Below the pieces are notes generated by a model that saw only the letters and a program-made list of their open reading frames with translations, searched no databases and was not told the DNA's origin. DNA of 64,000 bases from JABHGY01 sp964525185 (GTDB lineage: Bacteria > Fidelibacterota > Marinisomatia > Marinisomatales > UBA1611), in assembly GCA_964525185.1 (NCBI GenBank), contig CAZGFQ010000004.1:27655-91654 (forward strand). The letters are read 5' to 3'. A program made the position numbers and the translations under genes. Positions 27,584-36,559 of the stretch are shown here, one piece after another (positions within the stretch are counted from its first letter, which is position 1; each line of letters opens with the position of its first letter).

Positions 27584-28233
27584 TGGAAAAAGTTTCTATA
27601 ATTGAAGGAATAGTGGCTCCTTTAGATCGCTCAAATGTGGACACAGATGCAATTATCCCAAAACAATTTTTAAAATCCATCAAGCGAACAGGCTTTGGCG
27701 TTAATCTATTTGATGAATGGCGTTATTTAGATCATGGTGAACCAGGTATGGATTGTTCCAACCGCCCTCTAAATACAGATTTTGTATTAAATCAAACACA
27801 GTATAAAAAGGCACAGGTCTTATTGACCCGTTCGAACTTTGGATGTGGGTCGAGTAGAGAACATGCACCATGGGCTATTGTTGATTATGGTTTTAAAGCC
27901 ATTTTAGCTTCAAGTTTTGCTGATATTTTTTATAATAATTGTTTTAAAAATGGGCTGTTGCCCATTGTTCTTTCAAAAGAAATAATTCAGGAATTATTTG
28001 ATTTATCACAAGAAAAAACAAACTTTAAAGTGAAGATTGATTTAGAAAACCAAATGATTCATGGCACACCCGATCTATCTATTCCCTTTGAATTGGATAG
28101 TTATAGAAAATATTGTTTAATAAATGGATTAGATGAAATTGGGCAAACATTAAAATATGGAATTTCTATAGATGATTTTGAATTGAAGCATAAAAAAAAG
28201 TTTCCATGGTTATTTACAGCATTGGACGTTTAA
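27583..28233 (+). CDS. leuD: 3-isopropylmalate dehydratase small subunit
   Basis: The swivelling-domain partner of LeuC. The 216 residues include VDTDAIIPKQFLKSIKRTG, NFGCGSSREHAPWAI and ASSFADIFYNNCFKNGLLP, all typical, and the length is normal. It shares one base with leuC, and the cimA ATG comes one base after its stop. Confidence 0.97.
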   Translation: MEKVSIIEGIVAPLDRSNVDTDAIIPKQFLKSIKRTGFGVNLFDEWRYLDHGEPGMDCSNRPLNTDFVLNQTQYKKAQVLLTRSNFGCGSSREHAPWAIVDYGFKAILASSFADIFYNNCFKNGLLPIVLSKEIIQELFDLSQEKTNFKVKIDLENQMIHGTPDLSIPFELDSYRKYCLINGLDEIGQTLKYGISIDDFELKHKKKFPWLFTALDV

Positions 28234-28234
28234 T

Positions 28235-29845
28235 ATGATTGAAAATAAATCTATAGAATTATTTGATACAACTTTAAGAGATGGGACTCAAGGTGAAGGA
28301 GTAAGCTTATCTGTCGATGATAAAATTCATATTGCGAAACATTTGGATGATTTTGGAATTGATTATATTGAAGGTGGTTGGCCCGGAAGCAATCCTAAAG
28401 ATGAAGCCTTTTTCAGAAAAATTAAAAATGAATCGTTAGCAACTTCAACTATTTGCGCTTTTGGATCTACAGCGAGATTTCCAGACAAAATTGAATCAGA
28501 CCCAAACCTAATTGCTTTATTAAAGGCAGAAACCAGTACTGTGTGCATCTTTGGAAAATCATGGAATTTACACGCTGATGTTGGATTAGGGTTGTCGCGA
28601 GAAGCAAATGAAGATTTAATTTATAAATCAGTTCAATATTTAATTAATCATGGGCGAAAAGTCATTTTTGATGCTGAACATTTTTTTGATGGATATAAAG
28701 ATAATTCAGACTTTGCACTAAAAATGATATTAGCTGCAGAATCAGCGGGAGCTCAAACTATTGTTTTATGTGATACGAATGGTGGCTCGCTTCCATCTGA
28801 AATAGAATCAATCATTAAAACTGTAAAGAATAATATTCATCTCCCTTTAGGCATTCATGCGCATAATGATAGTGAACTAGCAGTTTCAAATACCTTAACT
28901 GCCGTGCAATCTGGAGTAACCCATGTGCAGGGGACAATTAATGGTGTAGGGGAAAGATGTGGAAATGCGAATCTGTGTAGTATTATTCCAAATCTTATTT
29001 TAAAGATGGGAAAAAGCACTACAAAACAATTGGATTTAACCCGAGTGACACCATTGTCTCATTATGTATCAGAGGTAATGAACTTGAGACCAAATCATCG
29101 TGCTGCTTATGTTGGGAAATCAGCTTTTGCTCATAAAGGTGGCATTCATGTGAGTGCTGTATTAAAAGATAGTAGAATGTATGAACATATTGAACCTGAA
29201 AAAGTTGGAGCTCACCAACGTGTTCTCATATCGGAATTATCTGGGCAAAGTAATGTTAGGTTTAAAGCAAAAGAATTAGGTATTTCTTTAAATGGAGATA
29301 AATCGTTAACGAAGAATGTTGTAACCCGAATTAAAGATTTAGAAAATGAAGGATACCAATTTGATGGAGCAGAAGCATCATTTGAACTGATACTGAAAGA
29401 ACAAATGGGCGAATTCAAACCATTTTTTGATGTTGTAGATTCTAGGATTCATATTAGTTATGATGAGGATGGCCATCGAATGGCAGATGCAATGTTGAAA
29501 GTTTCTGTAGACGGAGAAATTGAACACACCGCAGCAGATGGGGTGGGACCTGTTAATGCCCTTAGCCAAGCCCTGCGAAAAGCGTTAATCCGGTTTTATC
29601 CTGAAATCGCTACAGTTAAATTGCTGGACTATAAAGTACGTGTTTTGAATGAAAGTGCAGGAACAGAAGCTAAAGTTCGTGTTTTGATTGAAAGTAGTGA
29701 TGGTGAAAATTATTGGTCTACTGTTGGAGTATCCCAAAATATTATTGAAGCCAGTTGGCAAGCATTAAGTGATAGTTTGAATTACAAATTGTACCAAATA
29801 CAATTAAAAAATAAGTTAAGAAAGATTAAAAGATATGAGCGGTGA
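28235..29845 (+). CDS. cimA: (R)-citramalate synthase
   Basis: Condenses acetyl-CoA with pyruvate; LeuCD and LeuB then yield 2-oxobutanoate for Ile. The 536-residue protein is a LeuA paralogue of the CimA subfamily: ELFDTTLRDGTQGEGVSLSV, YIEGGWPGSNPKD (replacing the LeuA EAGFP motif), GIHAHNDSELAVSN, VNGVGERCGNANL-like INGVGERCGNANLCS, and a regulatory C-terminal domain with HTAADGVGPVNALS. It ends 11 bases inside ilvE. Its place in this operon and the lack of threonine deaminase nearby suggest threonine-independent Ile synthesis. Confidence 0.9.
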   Translation: MIENKSIELFDTTLRDGTQGEGVSLSVDDKIHIAKHLDDFGIDYIEGGWPGSNPKDEAFFRKIKNESLATSTICAFGSTARFPDKIESDPNLIALLKAETSTVCIFGKSWNLHADVGLGLSREANEDLIYKSVQYLINHGRKVIFDAEHFFDGYKDNSDFALKMILAAESAGAQTIVLCDTNGGSLPSEIESIIKTVKNNIHLPLGIHAHNDSELAVSNTLTAVQSGVTHVQGTINGVGERCGNANLCSIIPNLILKMGKSTTKQLDLTRVTPLSHYVSEVMNLRPNHRAAYVGKSAFAHKGGIHVSAVLKDSRMYEHIEPEKVGAHQRVLISELSGQSNVRFKAKELGISLNGDKSLTKNVVTRIKDLENEGYQFDGAEASFELILKEQMGEFKPFFDVVDSRIHISYDEDGHRMADAMLKVSVDGEIEHTAADGVGPVNALSQALRKALIRFYPEIATVKLLDYKVRVLNESAGTEAKVRVLIESSDGENYWSTVGVSQNIIEASWQALSDSLNYKLYQIQLKNKLRKIKRYER

Positions 29846-30755
29846 AACTAAATATCTATGGATGGATGGAGAATTAAAGCATTGGAATGATGGAAGTATT
29901 CATGTGATGTCTCATGCCCTTCATTATGGGAGTTCGTTTTTTGAAGGAATCAAATGTTATGAAACAAGTCAAGGCCCTGCAGTTTTTCGTCTTAAAGAGC
30001 ATATGATACGTCTTCACGAATCAGCTTCTATTTATAATATGTCTCTACCTTTTAGCGTTGATGAATTAGTTAAAGCGGTTGAAGACTTAATAAAAGCAAA
30101 TCATTTAAAAAGTTGTTATATCCGGCCCGTAGCTTTTTACGGGTATGACACATTGGGAGTTCATCCGAAAAAGTGTCCGGTTCAAATAGCTATTGCTACA
30201 TTTGATTGGGGGGCATATTTAGGTGAAGGTGCAATAGAAAATGGAGTGCGGGTCACAGTGTCTCCATGGCGCAAATTCCATTCAAGTTCATTACCAACAA
30301 TTGCAAAAGCCGGTGGCCAATACTTAAATTCAATATTAGCGGCACAAGACGCACAAGAAAAAGGATATGATGAAGGATTACTTTTAAATGGTGATGGAAA
30401 TATTGCTGAAGGGGCTGGACAAAATATATTTATTGTTAAAAATAATGAAATTTATACGAATGCAGAAGATTCTAGTATTTTAATGGGAATTACGAGGGAA
30501 ACAATCATTCAATTATTAACAGACCTTGAATATAAAATTCATATTGGGAAATTATCACTTGGTCAACTTTTTAATGCTGACGAAGCCTTTTTTACAGGTA
30601 CGGCGTCTGAAGTAACACCCATTCGAGAAGTAGATAAACGTTTGATCCGTCATGGAAAACCTGGTGCAATTACCAAACTAATCCAAGAAACATATTTTAA
30701 TGTTATAAAAGGTAGAAATAATAAATATGATGACTGGTTAACCTATATAAAGTAA
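29835..30755 (+). CDS. ilvE: Branched-chain amino-acid aminotransferase
   Basis: Final step of Leu, Val and Ile synthesis. The 306-residue fold-type IV PLP enzyme has HALHYGSSFFEGIKCYE, IRPVAFYGYDTLGVHPK, the PLP-lysine segment PTIAKAGGQYLNSILA, GDGNIAEGAGQNIF and the phosphate-binding AFFTGTASEVTPI. Its ATG lies 11 bases inside cimA, the closest coupling in the operon. The operon probably ends here: an 85-base gap follows. Confidence 0.96.
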   Translation: MSGETKYLWMDGELKHWNDGSIHVMSHALHYGSSFFEGIKCYETSQGPAVFRLKEHMIRLHESASIYNMSLPFSVDELVKAVEDLIKANHLKSCYIRPVAFYGYDTLGVHPKKCPVQIAIATFDWGAYLGEGAIENGVRVTVSPWRKFHSSSLPTIAKAGGQYLNSILAAQDAQEKGYDEGLLLNGDGNIAEGAGQNIFIVKNNEIYTNAEDSSILMGITRETIIQLLTDLEYKIHIGKLSLGQLFNADEAFFTGTASEVTPIREVDKRLIRHGKPGAITKLIQETYFNVIKGRNNKYDDWLTYIK

Positions 30756-30807
30756 GTATTTATTAATTATAGAATTGTTTTGTCCCCTATACCACATGTC
30801 ATAAATT

Positions 30808-30834
30808 GTATCTTTAATAATACTTGCAAGATAC
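30808..30834 (+). repeat. Inverted repeat just before the PTPS/QueD-like start
   Basis: GTATCTT (30808-30814) and AAGATAC (30828-30834) form a perfect 7-bp dyad with a 13-base spacer, ending 6 bases before the ATG. It could be an operator or a hairpin that hides the start. It does not resemble the preQ1 riboswitch consensus that I know. Confidence 0.35.
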
Positions 30835-30840
30835 AAATAA

Positions 30841-31248
30841 ATGTCAAATCCAATCATCACTAAACGATTCCATTTCTGTGCTGCCCATCAATATGGACAG
30901 AGAGATTGGCCTCAAGAAAAAAATATTCAAATTTTTGGAAAAGATGCGAAAGTTCATGGGCATAATTACACCCTTGAAGTCAGTGTAACGGGTGCTATAA
31001 ACACAGAAACTGGGTGGCTTATTGATCTAGGACATTTAAAAAATATTGTTAATGAGAATGTCATTAAAGTATTAGATCATAGTCGCATTGAGAGTGATAT
31101 ATCTTGGTTTAAAAATAAACAGCCATCATCAGAAAATATGGTCATATTTATTTGGTCTCAAATTAATAAAGATTTGAAAGAAGGATATCTGCACCGCATT
31201 CGATTAATCGAAACTGAAACAATTTTTACAGATTATTATGGAGATTGA
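30841..31248 (+). CDS. 6-pyruvoyl-tetrahydropterin synthase / QueD-like, catalytic Cys replaced
   Basis: A 135-residue protein close to the eukaryotic-type PTPS: three zinc histidines (His16 in FCAAH, His39 and His41 in HGHNY), then LGHLKNIV, the Asp-His of VLDHSRIE, and PSSENMVIFIW. In PTPS and QueD the nucleophilic Cys lies in FGKC before HGH; here the segment is IFGKDAKVHGH, with Asp35 (GAT at 30943-30945) at that place. The PTPS-III form that makes 6-hydroxymethyl-dihydropterin carries Glu near here, not Asp. The substrate is therefore uncertain. A YhhQ-like transporter and folE follow, consistent with a pterin or queuosine role. No clear Shine-Dalgarno site is visible. Confidence 0.8.
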   Translation: MSNPIITKRFHFCAAHQYGQRDWPQEKNIQIFGKDAKVHGHNYTLEVSVTGAINTETGWLIDLGHLKNIVNENVIKVLDHSRIESDISWFKNKQPSSENMVIFIWSQINKDLKEGYLHRIRLIETETIFTDYYGD

Positions 31249-31251
31249 TTT

Positions 31252-31947
31252 TTGAAATTTAGTGATCGTTTTTACCTGATTTTAGCTGGAATATTTATTT
31301 CTTCCTTAATTACGGCTAATTTAATTTTTCAGAAATTTTTTACATGGTCACCGTTTGGAATTTATACTTTTGAATTATCCGTTGGCATTCTACCGTATCC
31401 AATTACATTTTTATGCACTGATTTAATTTCTGAATTGTATGGGAAAAAGAAGGCAGACCAAGTTGTATTAGCCGGATTAATTTCAAGTGTATTTGTAATG
31501 GGGGTAGTTCTATTAGCAAATGCGATGGAATCAACCATATGGTCTCCAGTAAATGACAGTGTATTTAATCAAGTGTTTGGTCTTTTTGGACCCGCAGTAT
31601 TTGCGTCCATGATTGCCTATTTGATTGCACAATTTATTGATATTAGGGTTTTTCACTTTTGGAAACGTTTGACAAAAGGGAAGCATTTATGGCTTAGAAA
31701 TAACGGGTCAACAATTGTATCACAATTAGTAGACACATCATCGGTATTATTCTTATTATGTTTTTCAAATGTTATAGAATGGCAAAAATTTTGGCCTTTA
31801 TTAATGAATGGATTTTTATTCAAAATGTTAGTTGCATTATTTGATACTCCATTATTTTATTTAGGAGTATGGTTATTGAAGGATAAAATTCATGAAGATC
31901 CTGATGAACTAACTTGGGCAGGGTCGATTGAAGGGGGAGAAAAATAA
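31252..31947 (+). CDS. yhhQ: YhhQ/VUT-family transporter (queuosine precursor uptake)
   Basis: A 231-residue inner-membrane protein with about six hydrophobic segments. The family signatures YPITFLCTDLISELYGKKKA and NNGSTIVSQLVDTSS are present. YhhQ/QueT-type proteins import preQ0 or preQ1 bases. The start is a TTG at 31252: GGAG lies 8 bases upstream, and no ATG occurs before the first helix. It is 3 bases after the PTPS-like stop and shares one base with the folE start, so the three genes look like one unit. Confidence 0.85.
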   Translation: MKFSDRFYLILAGIFISSLITANLIFQKFFTWSPFGIYTFELSVGILPYPITFLCTDLISELYGKKKADQVVLAGLISSVFVMGVVLLANAMESTIWSPVNDSVFNQVFGLFGPAVFASMIAYLIAQFIDIRVFHFWKRLTKGKHLWLRNNGSTIVSQLVDTSSVLFLLCFSNVIEWQKFWPLLMNGFLFKMLVALFDTPLFYLGVWLLKDKIHEDPDELTWAGSIEGGEK

Positions 31948-32522
31948 TGAATGTTAAAAATAAAAAAATAATCGAATCTTTAACTTATGATTTATTGAAA
32001 GAAATAGGAGAAGATCCAAGTCGAGAAGGATTGCTGAAAACGCCAGAACGCGTTTCTAAAGCTTGGGAATATTTTTCTCAGGGCTATAAGCTATCAATAG
32101 ATGAAGTAATTAATAATGCTATCTTTACAGAATCATCTGAAGATATGGTGATCGTTCGTGATATCGAATTTTTTAGTTTTTGTGAACACCATTTATTACC
32201 ATTCTTTGGAAAAGCGCATGTTGGTTATTTACCTAATGGTAAAATAATTGGATTATCTAAAATCCCGAGAATTATAGACATGTTTTCAAGAAGACTCCAA
32301 GTACAAGAACGGTTAACTCACCAAGTAGCAGAAACATTGAATGATGTTTTGTCACCGCGCGGTGTAGCTGTAGTAATGGAAGGGAGACATATGTGTATGC
32401 AAATGCGTGGAGTCGAAAAACAGAATAGTTTTGCATCAACATCTTCTATGATTGGACAGTTTAGAAAATCAGCTGAAACTCGTTCAGAATTTTTAAGCAT
32501 TATTGGAACAAAGTCTCTATAA
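31947..32522 (+). CDS. folE: GTP cyclohydrolase I
   Basis: Turns GTP into 7,8-dihydroneopterin triphosphate, the shared precursor of folate, biopterin and queuosine. The 191-residue protein has the zinc and catalytic segments FCEHHLLPFFGKAHVGYLP and the second zinc Cys in RHMCMQMRGVEKQNS. It has the normal homodecamer-type length. The PTPS-like enzyme upstream would act on its product. The next gene, lpdA, starts 5 bases after the stop, so the pterin genes run into the lipoyl cluster. Confidence 0.97.
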   Translation: MNVKNKKIIESLTYDLLKEIGEDPSREGLLKTPERVSKAWEYFSQGYKLSIDEVINNAIFTESSEDMVIVRDIEFFSFCEHHLLPFFGKAHVGYLPNGKIIGLSKIPRIIDMFSRRLQVQERLTHQVAETLNDVLSPRGVAVVMEGRHMCMQMRGVEKQNSFASTSSMIGQFRKSAETRSEFLSIIGTKSL

Positions 32523-32527
32523 ATAAA

Positions 32528-33910
32528 ATGAAAAATCAATATAATTGCGTTGTTTTGGGAGGTGGACCCGGAGGATATGTTGCAGCTATTCGTGCTTCAC
32601 AACTTGGGCTAAAGACGGCAATAATCGAAAAAGATAAACTTGGAGGTATTTGCCTAAATTGGGGTTGTATCCCAACTAAAGCATTATTAAAAAATGCCGA
32701 AGTATTACACACAATTAAAAATAGTAAAAAATATGGCATTAATGTTGATGGCTTTTCTGTTGATTTCCCAGCAAATATAAAACGCAGTCGCCAAGTATCT
32801 GAACGATTATCAAAAGGTATTGGTTTTTTGATGAAGAAAAACAATATTGAGCATATAGTTGGCAATGGGAAATTAATTGATTCAAATACTCTATTAATTG
32901 ATGATAGTAAAAAAGTAACAGCTGATTATATCATTATTGCTACTGGCGCACGCCCCAGATCATTCCCAAATATGAAGGTAGATGGCGATAGAATCATCGG
33001 ATCTAAACAAGCCATGTTATTGGATAAACCTCCTAAAGATATGATTGTTATTGGGTCGGGAGCAATTGGATCAGAGTTTGCCTATTATTATAATGTATTT
33101 GGCACAAAAATTCATTTGGTAGAAATGATGGATAGAGTGCTTCCGCTTGAAGATAAGGATGTTTCAAAGGTTATTGAAAATTCCTTTAAAAAAGCAGGAA
33201 TGAAAATATATACATCTACAACAGTAAGCAAAATTGAAGTACTAAAAACAAAAGTTAAAGTTTATACAGAATGTAATGGAAAGAATAAAATATTAGAGGG
33301 AGAAAAAGCATTATTAGCTGTTGGTGTTACAGGGAATATAGAAAATATTGGGTTAAAGAAAGTTGGTATTAAATCAGAAAAAGGTTCCATTCTCATTAAT
33401 GAATTTAATCAAACAAATATATCGAATATTTATGCCATTGGTGATGTTTCAGGTCCGCCATGGTTAGCTCATGTTGCTTCTGCCCAAGGACATGTTGCCG
33501 CTGAACATATTGCATCACATTCCACACTCCCAGTTGATTATTCAAATATTCCTGGTTGTACTTATTGTCAACCGCAAGTAGGGTCCATAGGTTTGACGGA
33601 GGAGCAAGCTGTTGAGCAAGAGTTTGATGTAAAGGTTGGTAAATTTGAATTTCGAGCAAGCGGGAAAGCAATGGCTACAGGCGATACTGTAGGGTTTGTA
33701 AAACTTATTTTTGATAAAAAGTATGGTGAACTATTAGGCGCACATATTGTTGGTTCCGAAGCAACTGAACTCATTGCGGAATTAGGGCTGGCTAAAGCGC
33801 TTGAATCAACATGGGAAGAGTTAGCATTAACTATTCATGCACATCCTACATTATCTGAGGCTATAATGGAAGCGGCCTTAGATGCATTTACCGGATCCAT
33901 ACATCAATGA
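32528..33910 (+). CDS. lpdA: Dihydrolipoyl dehydrogenase (E3)
   Basis: Reoxidises dihydrolipoyl groups of 2-oxoacid dehydrogenase and glycine-cleavage complexes with NAD. The 460-residue flavoprotein has the FAD motif VVLGGGPGGYVAAIRA, the redox disulfide GGICLNWGCIPTKALL, the NAD-binding VIGSGAIGSEFA, and the C-terminal His-Glu pair in HAHPTLSEA. The lipB start overlaps its stop by 4 bases (ATGA). Confidence 0.96.
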   Translation: MKNQYNCVVLGGGPGGYVAAIRASQLGLKTAIIEKDKLGGICLNWGCIPTKALLKNAEVLHTIKNSKKYGINVDGFSVDFPANIKRSRQVSERLSKGIGFLMKKNNIEHIVGNGKLIDSNTLLIDDSKKVTADYIIIATGARPRSFPNMKVDGDRIIGSKQAMLLDKPPKDMIVIGSGAIGSEFAYYYNVFGTKIHLVEMMDRVLPLEDKDVSKVIENSFKKAGMKIYTSTTVSKIEVLKTKVKVYTECNGKNKILEGEKALLAVGVTGNIENIGLKKVGIKSEKGSILINEFNQTNISNIYAIGDVSGPPWLAHVASAQGHVAAEHIASHSTLPVDYSNIPGCTYCQPQVGSIGLTEEQAVEQEFDVKVGKFEFRASGKAMATGDTVGFVKLIFDKKYGELLGAHIVGSEATELIAELGLAKALESTWEELALTIHAHPTLSEAIMEAALDAFTGSIHQ

Positions 33911-34560
33911 TTAACTCAGAAATTGGTAAAATTGATATTTTAGATTTAGGGGTATGTCCCTACAAAAATGTTTGGGCTATGCAAAAAGAACTCCAACAAA
34001 AAAGAATCAATGGAACTATTGAAGATACACTGATTCTCGTGGAGCATGAACCTGTTTACACGCTAGGAAAAAATGCAAACAAGAACCATTTACTTCAAAA
34101 CAGAGATAAATCAGTTAAAGTATATAATATTGAACGTGGAGGCGATATTACGTACCACGGTCCAGGGCAATTGGTGGGGTATCCCATTTTAGATTTATCC
34201 AATTATCAAAAAAGCGTTAGTTGGTATATGCGGAAGCTAGAACAAGTCATTATTGACCTTATGAAGCATTATGGAATTAATGCTAAAAGAAATAAAGGGT
34301 TAACAGGTGTATGGGTTGGAGATGAAAAAATTGCCGCATTGGGGGTTCGGATTAGTCGTTGGGTAACAATGCATGGTTTTTCACTTAATGTTAATACAGA
34401 TTTACGTTTCTATGATGGCATTATTCCTTGTGGAATTTTAGAATATAGCGTAACAAGTATGGAAGAAATTTTATCTCGAAGCATAAATGTTTCTACAGTA
34501 AAACCCAATCTAATTAAGATATTTAATACACAATTTTCAAAGGAGAAGGTGAATGCCTAG
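33907..34560 (+). CDS. lipB: Lipoyl(octanoyl) transferase
   Basis: Moves octanoyl from acyl carrier protein to the lipoyl domain of target proteins. The 217-residue protein has RGGDITYHGPGQLVGYPIL, the catalytic Lys in KIAALGVRIS and the catalytic Cys in IIPCGI. It overlaps lpdA by 4 bases and its stop overlaps the E1 start by 8 bases. It supplies the first step of lipoate assembly for the E2 encoded next to it, with lipA finishing it. Confidence 0.95.
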   Translation: MINSEIGKIDILDLGVCPYKNVWAMQKELQQKRINGTIEDTLILVEHEPVYTLGKNANKNHLLQNRDKSVKVYNIERGGDITYHGPGQLVGYPILDLSNYQKSVSWYMRKLEQVIIDLMKHYGINAKRNKGLTGVWVGDEKIAALGVRISRWVTMHGFSLNVNTDLRFYDGIIPCGILEYSVTSMEEILSRSINVSTVKPNLIKIFNTQFSKEKVNA

Positions 34561-36559
34561 ACTTCACGGATATACAAAAAAAACATTAATAGAATTATAC
34601 TCTAACATGGTAACAGCTCGCCGTTTAGATGAGAAAATGATGATGTTACTCCGTCAAGGGAAAGCATTTTTCTTAACATCTTGTTCTGGACATGAAGCTG
34701 CACAATTGGCCGCTGCCCAAAATATAAAACCAGGAGAAGATTGGTCTTATGTGTATTATAGAGATGCTGCTTATGCATTAGGGTTAGGGACAACATCACG
34801 AGAACATTTATTATCATTTTTGGCAAAAAAAGATGATCCTGACTCTGGTGGTAGGCAATTCCCCTATCATTTTAGTCGAAAAGATTTAAGGATAGTAAGC
34901 CCATCGAGTGCAACCGGAATGCAATATCTCCATGCAGTTGGGGCTGGGTTAGCAATCAAATGGGAAAAATCAAGGGAAGTTGTGTATGTTTCTTCTGGGG
35001 AAGGGACAACCAGTCAGGGGGATTTTCATGAAGCATTAAATTGGGCAAGTCGAGAAAAATTGCCTGTCATTTTTCATATTCAAGATAATGAATATGCTAT
35101 TAGTGTACATAAATCTCAACAGACCGCTGGTGGATCAATTTATAAAATGGTAGGAGGCTATCAAAATTTGGCTAGGTTCGATGTGGATGGCACTGATTTT
35201 TTTGAAACAGACTTAGCATTTAAAAATGCAGTGGATCGAGGGCGCAAAGGAAAAGGGCCATCTGTAATTATTTCACATGTTGTTCGTTTATTACCCCATT
35301 CTTCATCTGACGACCACCGAAAATATAGGTCAGATAAAGAATTAGATTCCTTATCCGAGAGAGATCCGATTTTTAAGTTTGAAAATACATGCATTCAAGA
35401 AAAAATATTAACTAAAAAAGAATTTGAAAAAATTAAAACGGATATTTTTAATAAAGTAAATGAGGACGCTGAATGGGCTGAAGCTCAGGATTTCCCTGAA
35501 GCATCAACCGCATTAGATCATTTATATTCAAGCGATACTCCCTTAGAAGAAACAGAAGTCAATATTATTAATGATAAAGTTGTGTTGATTGATGCTATAA
35601 ACCATGCATTATCCGAAGAGTTGAAACATAATTCAAAAATGGTTATTTATGGTGAGGATGTAGCTGATCCAAAAGGAGGTGTTTTTACAGGAACAAAAGG
35701 TTTAACAACAAAATATGGTCAGAACCGTGTCTTTAATTCGCCACTAGCAGAATCATCTATCGCAGGAACGGCAGTCGGTCTTGCAGCAGCAGGATATAAA
35801 CCTGTTGTTGAAATACAATTTGGAGATTATATCTGGACCGCTATGATGCAAATAAAAGATGAAATAACCATGGTTCGTTATCGATCAAATGGTGAATTTG
35901 AATGCCCCGTTGTTATTCGAGTTCCTGTAGGTGGATATATCCATGGCGGACCATATCATAGTCAATCTATTGATAGTTATTTTTACCATATGCCGGGTGT
36001 TTATGTTGCTTATCCATCGAATGCTGCAGATGCTAAAGGATTATTGAAAGCTGCATGTCGGATGAATGATCCAGTACTCTTTTTTGAGCATAAAGGTCTT
36101 TATCGACAAGGGTATGCGGCAAGTCCAGAGCCAGATGAAAATTATATACTCCCCTTTGGGAAAGCAAACATAGTTCAACCTGGGGATACATTTACTTTGA
36201 TTACTTGGGGAGCAATGGTTCAGAAATCATTAGAAGCAATTAAAGCAAGTCAATTTGAAAGTGGGTTGATTGAAGTAATTGATATTCGCACGTTGAACCC
36301 AGTTGATTGGGATACACTTTATTCATCCGTAACAAAAACCGGAAAAGTTCTCATTGTCCATGAAGATACACTTACAGGTGGTCTAGGTGGTGAAATTTCT
36401 GCTAGAATTACAGAAGATTTATTTGAAGAATTGGATGGGCCTATAAAGCGAGTTGGGGCAAAAGATTGTCATATACCATACCACTCAAATTTGGAAGATG
36501 TCATTTTACCGCAAACGGATGATATTGTTGAGGCTTTAGTTGAAATAATGGAGTATTAA
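34553..36559 (+). CDS. 2-oxoacid dehydrogenase E1, alpha and beta fused
   Basis: A 668-residue thiamine-diphosphate enzyme joining alpha (about 1-330) and beta (about 345-668) chains that are separate proteins in many bacteria. The alpha half carries the ThDP motif GEGTTSQGDFHEALN through DNEYAISV. The beta half carries VIYGEDVADPKGGVF, FNSPLAESSIAGTAVGLA and VIDIRTLNPVDWDT. The substrate is either branched-chain 2-oxo acids, as in the Bacteroidota fusions, or pyruvate; the sequence alone does not decide. E3, lipB, E2 and lipA sit alongside. Confidence 0.9.
   Translation: MPRLHGYTKKTLIELYSNMVTARRLDEKMMMLLRQGKAFFLTSCSGHEAAQLAAAQNIKPGEDWSYVYYRDAAYALGLGTTSREHLLSFLAKKDDPDSGGRQFPYHFSRKDLRIVSPSSATGMQYLHAVGAGLAIKWEKSREVVYVSSGEGTTSQGDFHEALNWASREKLPVIFHIQDNEYAISVHKSQQTAGGSIYKMVGGYQNLARFDVDGTDFFETDLAFKNAVDRGRKGKGPSVIISHVVRLLPHSSSDDHRKYRSDKELDSLSERDPIFKFENTCIQEKILTKKEFEKIKTDIFNKVNEDAEWAEAQDFPEASTALDHLYSSDTPLEETEVNIINDKVVLIDAINHALSEELKHNSKMVIYGEDVADPKGGVFTGTKGLTTKYGQNRVFNSPLAESSIAGTAVGLAAAGYKPVVEIQFGDYIWTAMMQIKDEITMVRYRSNGEFECPVVIRVPVGGYIHGGPYHSQSIDSYFYHMPGVYVAYPSNAADAKGLLKAACRMNDPVLFFEHKGLYRQGYAASPEPDENYILPFGKANIVQPGDTFTLITWGAMVQKSLEAIKASQFESGLIEVIDIRTLNPVDWDTLYSSVTKTGKVLIVHEDTLTGGLGGEISARITEDLFEELDGPIKRVGAKDCHIPYHSNLEDVILPQTDDIVEALVEIMEY

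Noticed and set aside
30756..30840. preQ1 riboswitch before the PTPS/QueD-like gene
   Set aside because: The short region does not show the C-rich loop and A-rich tail expected.
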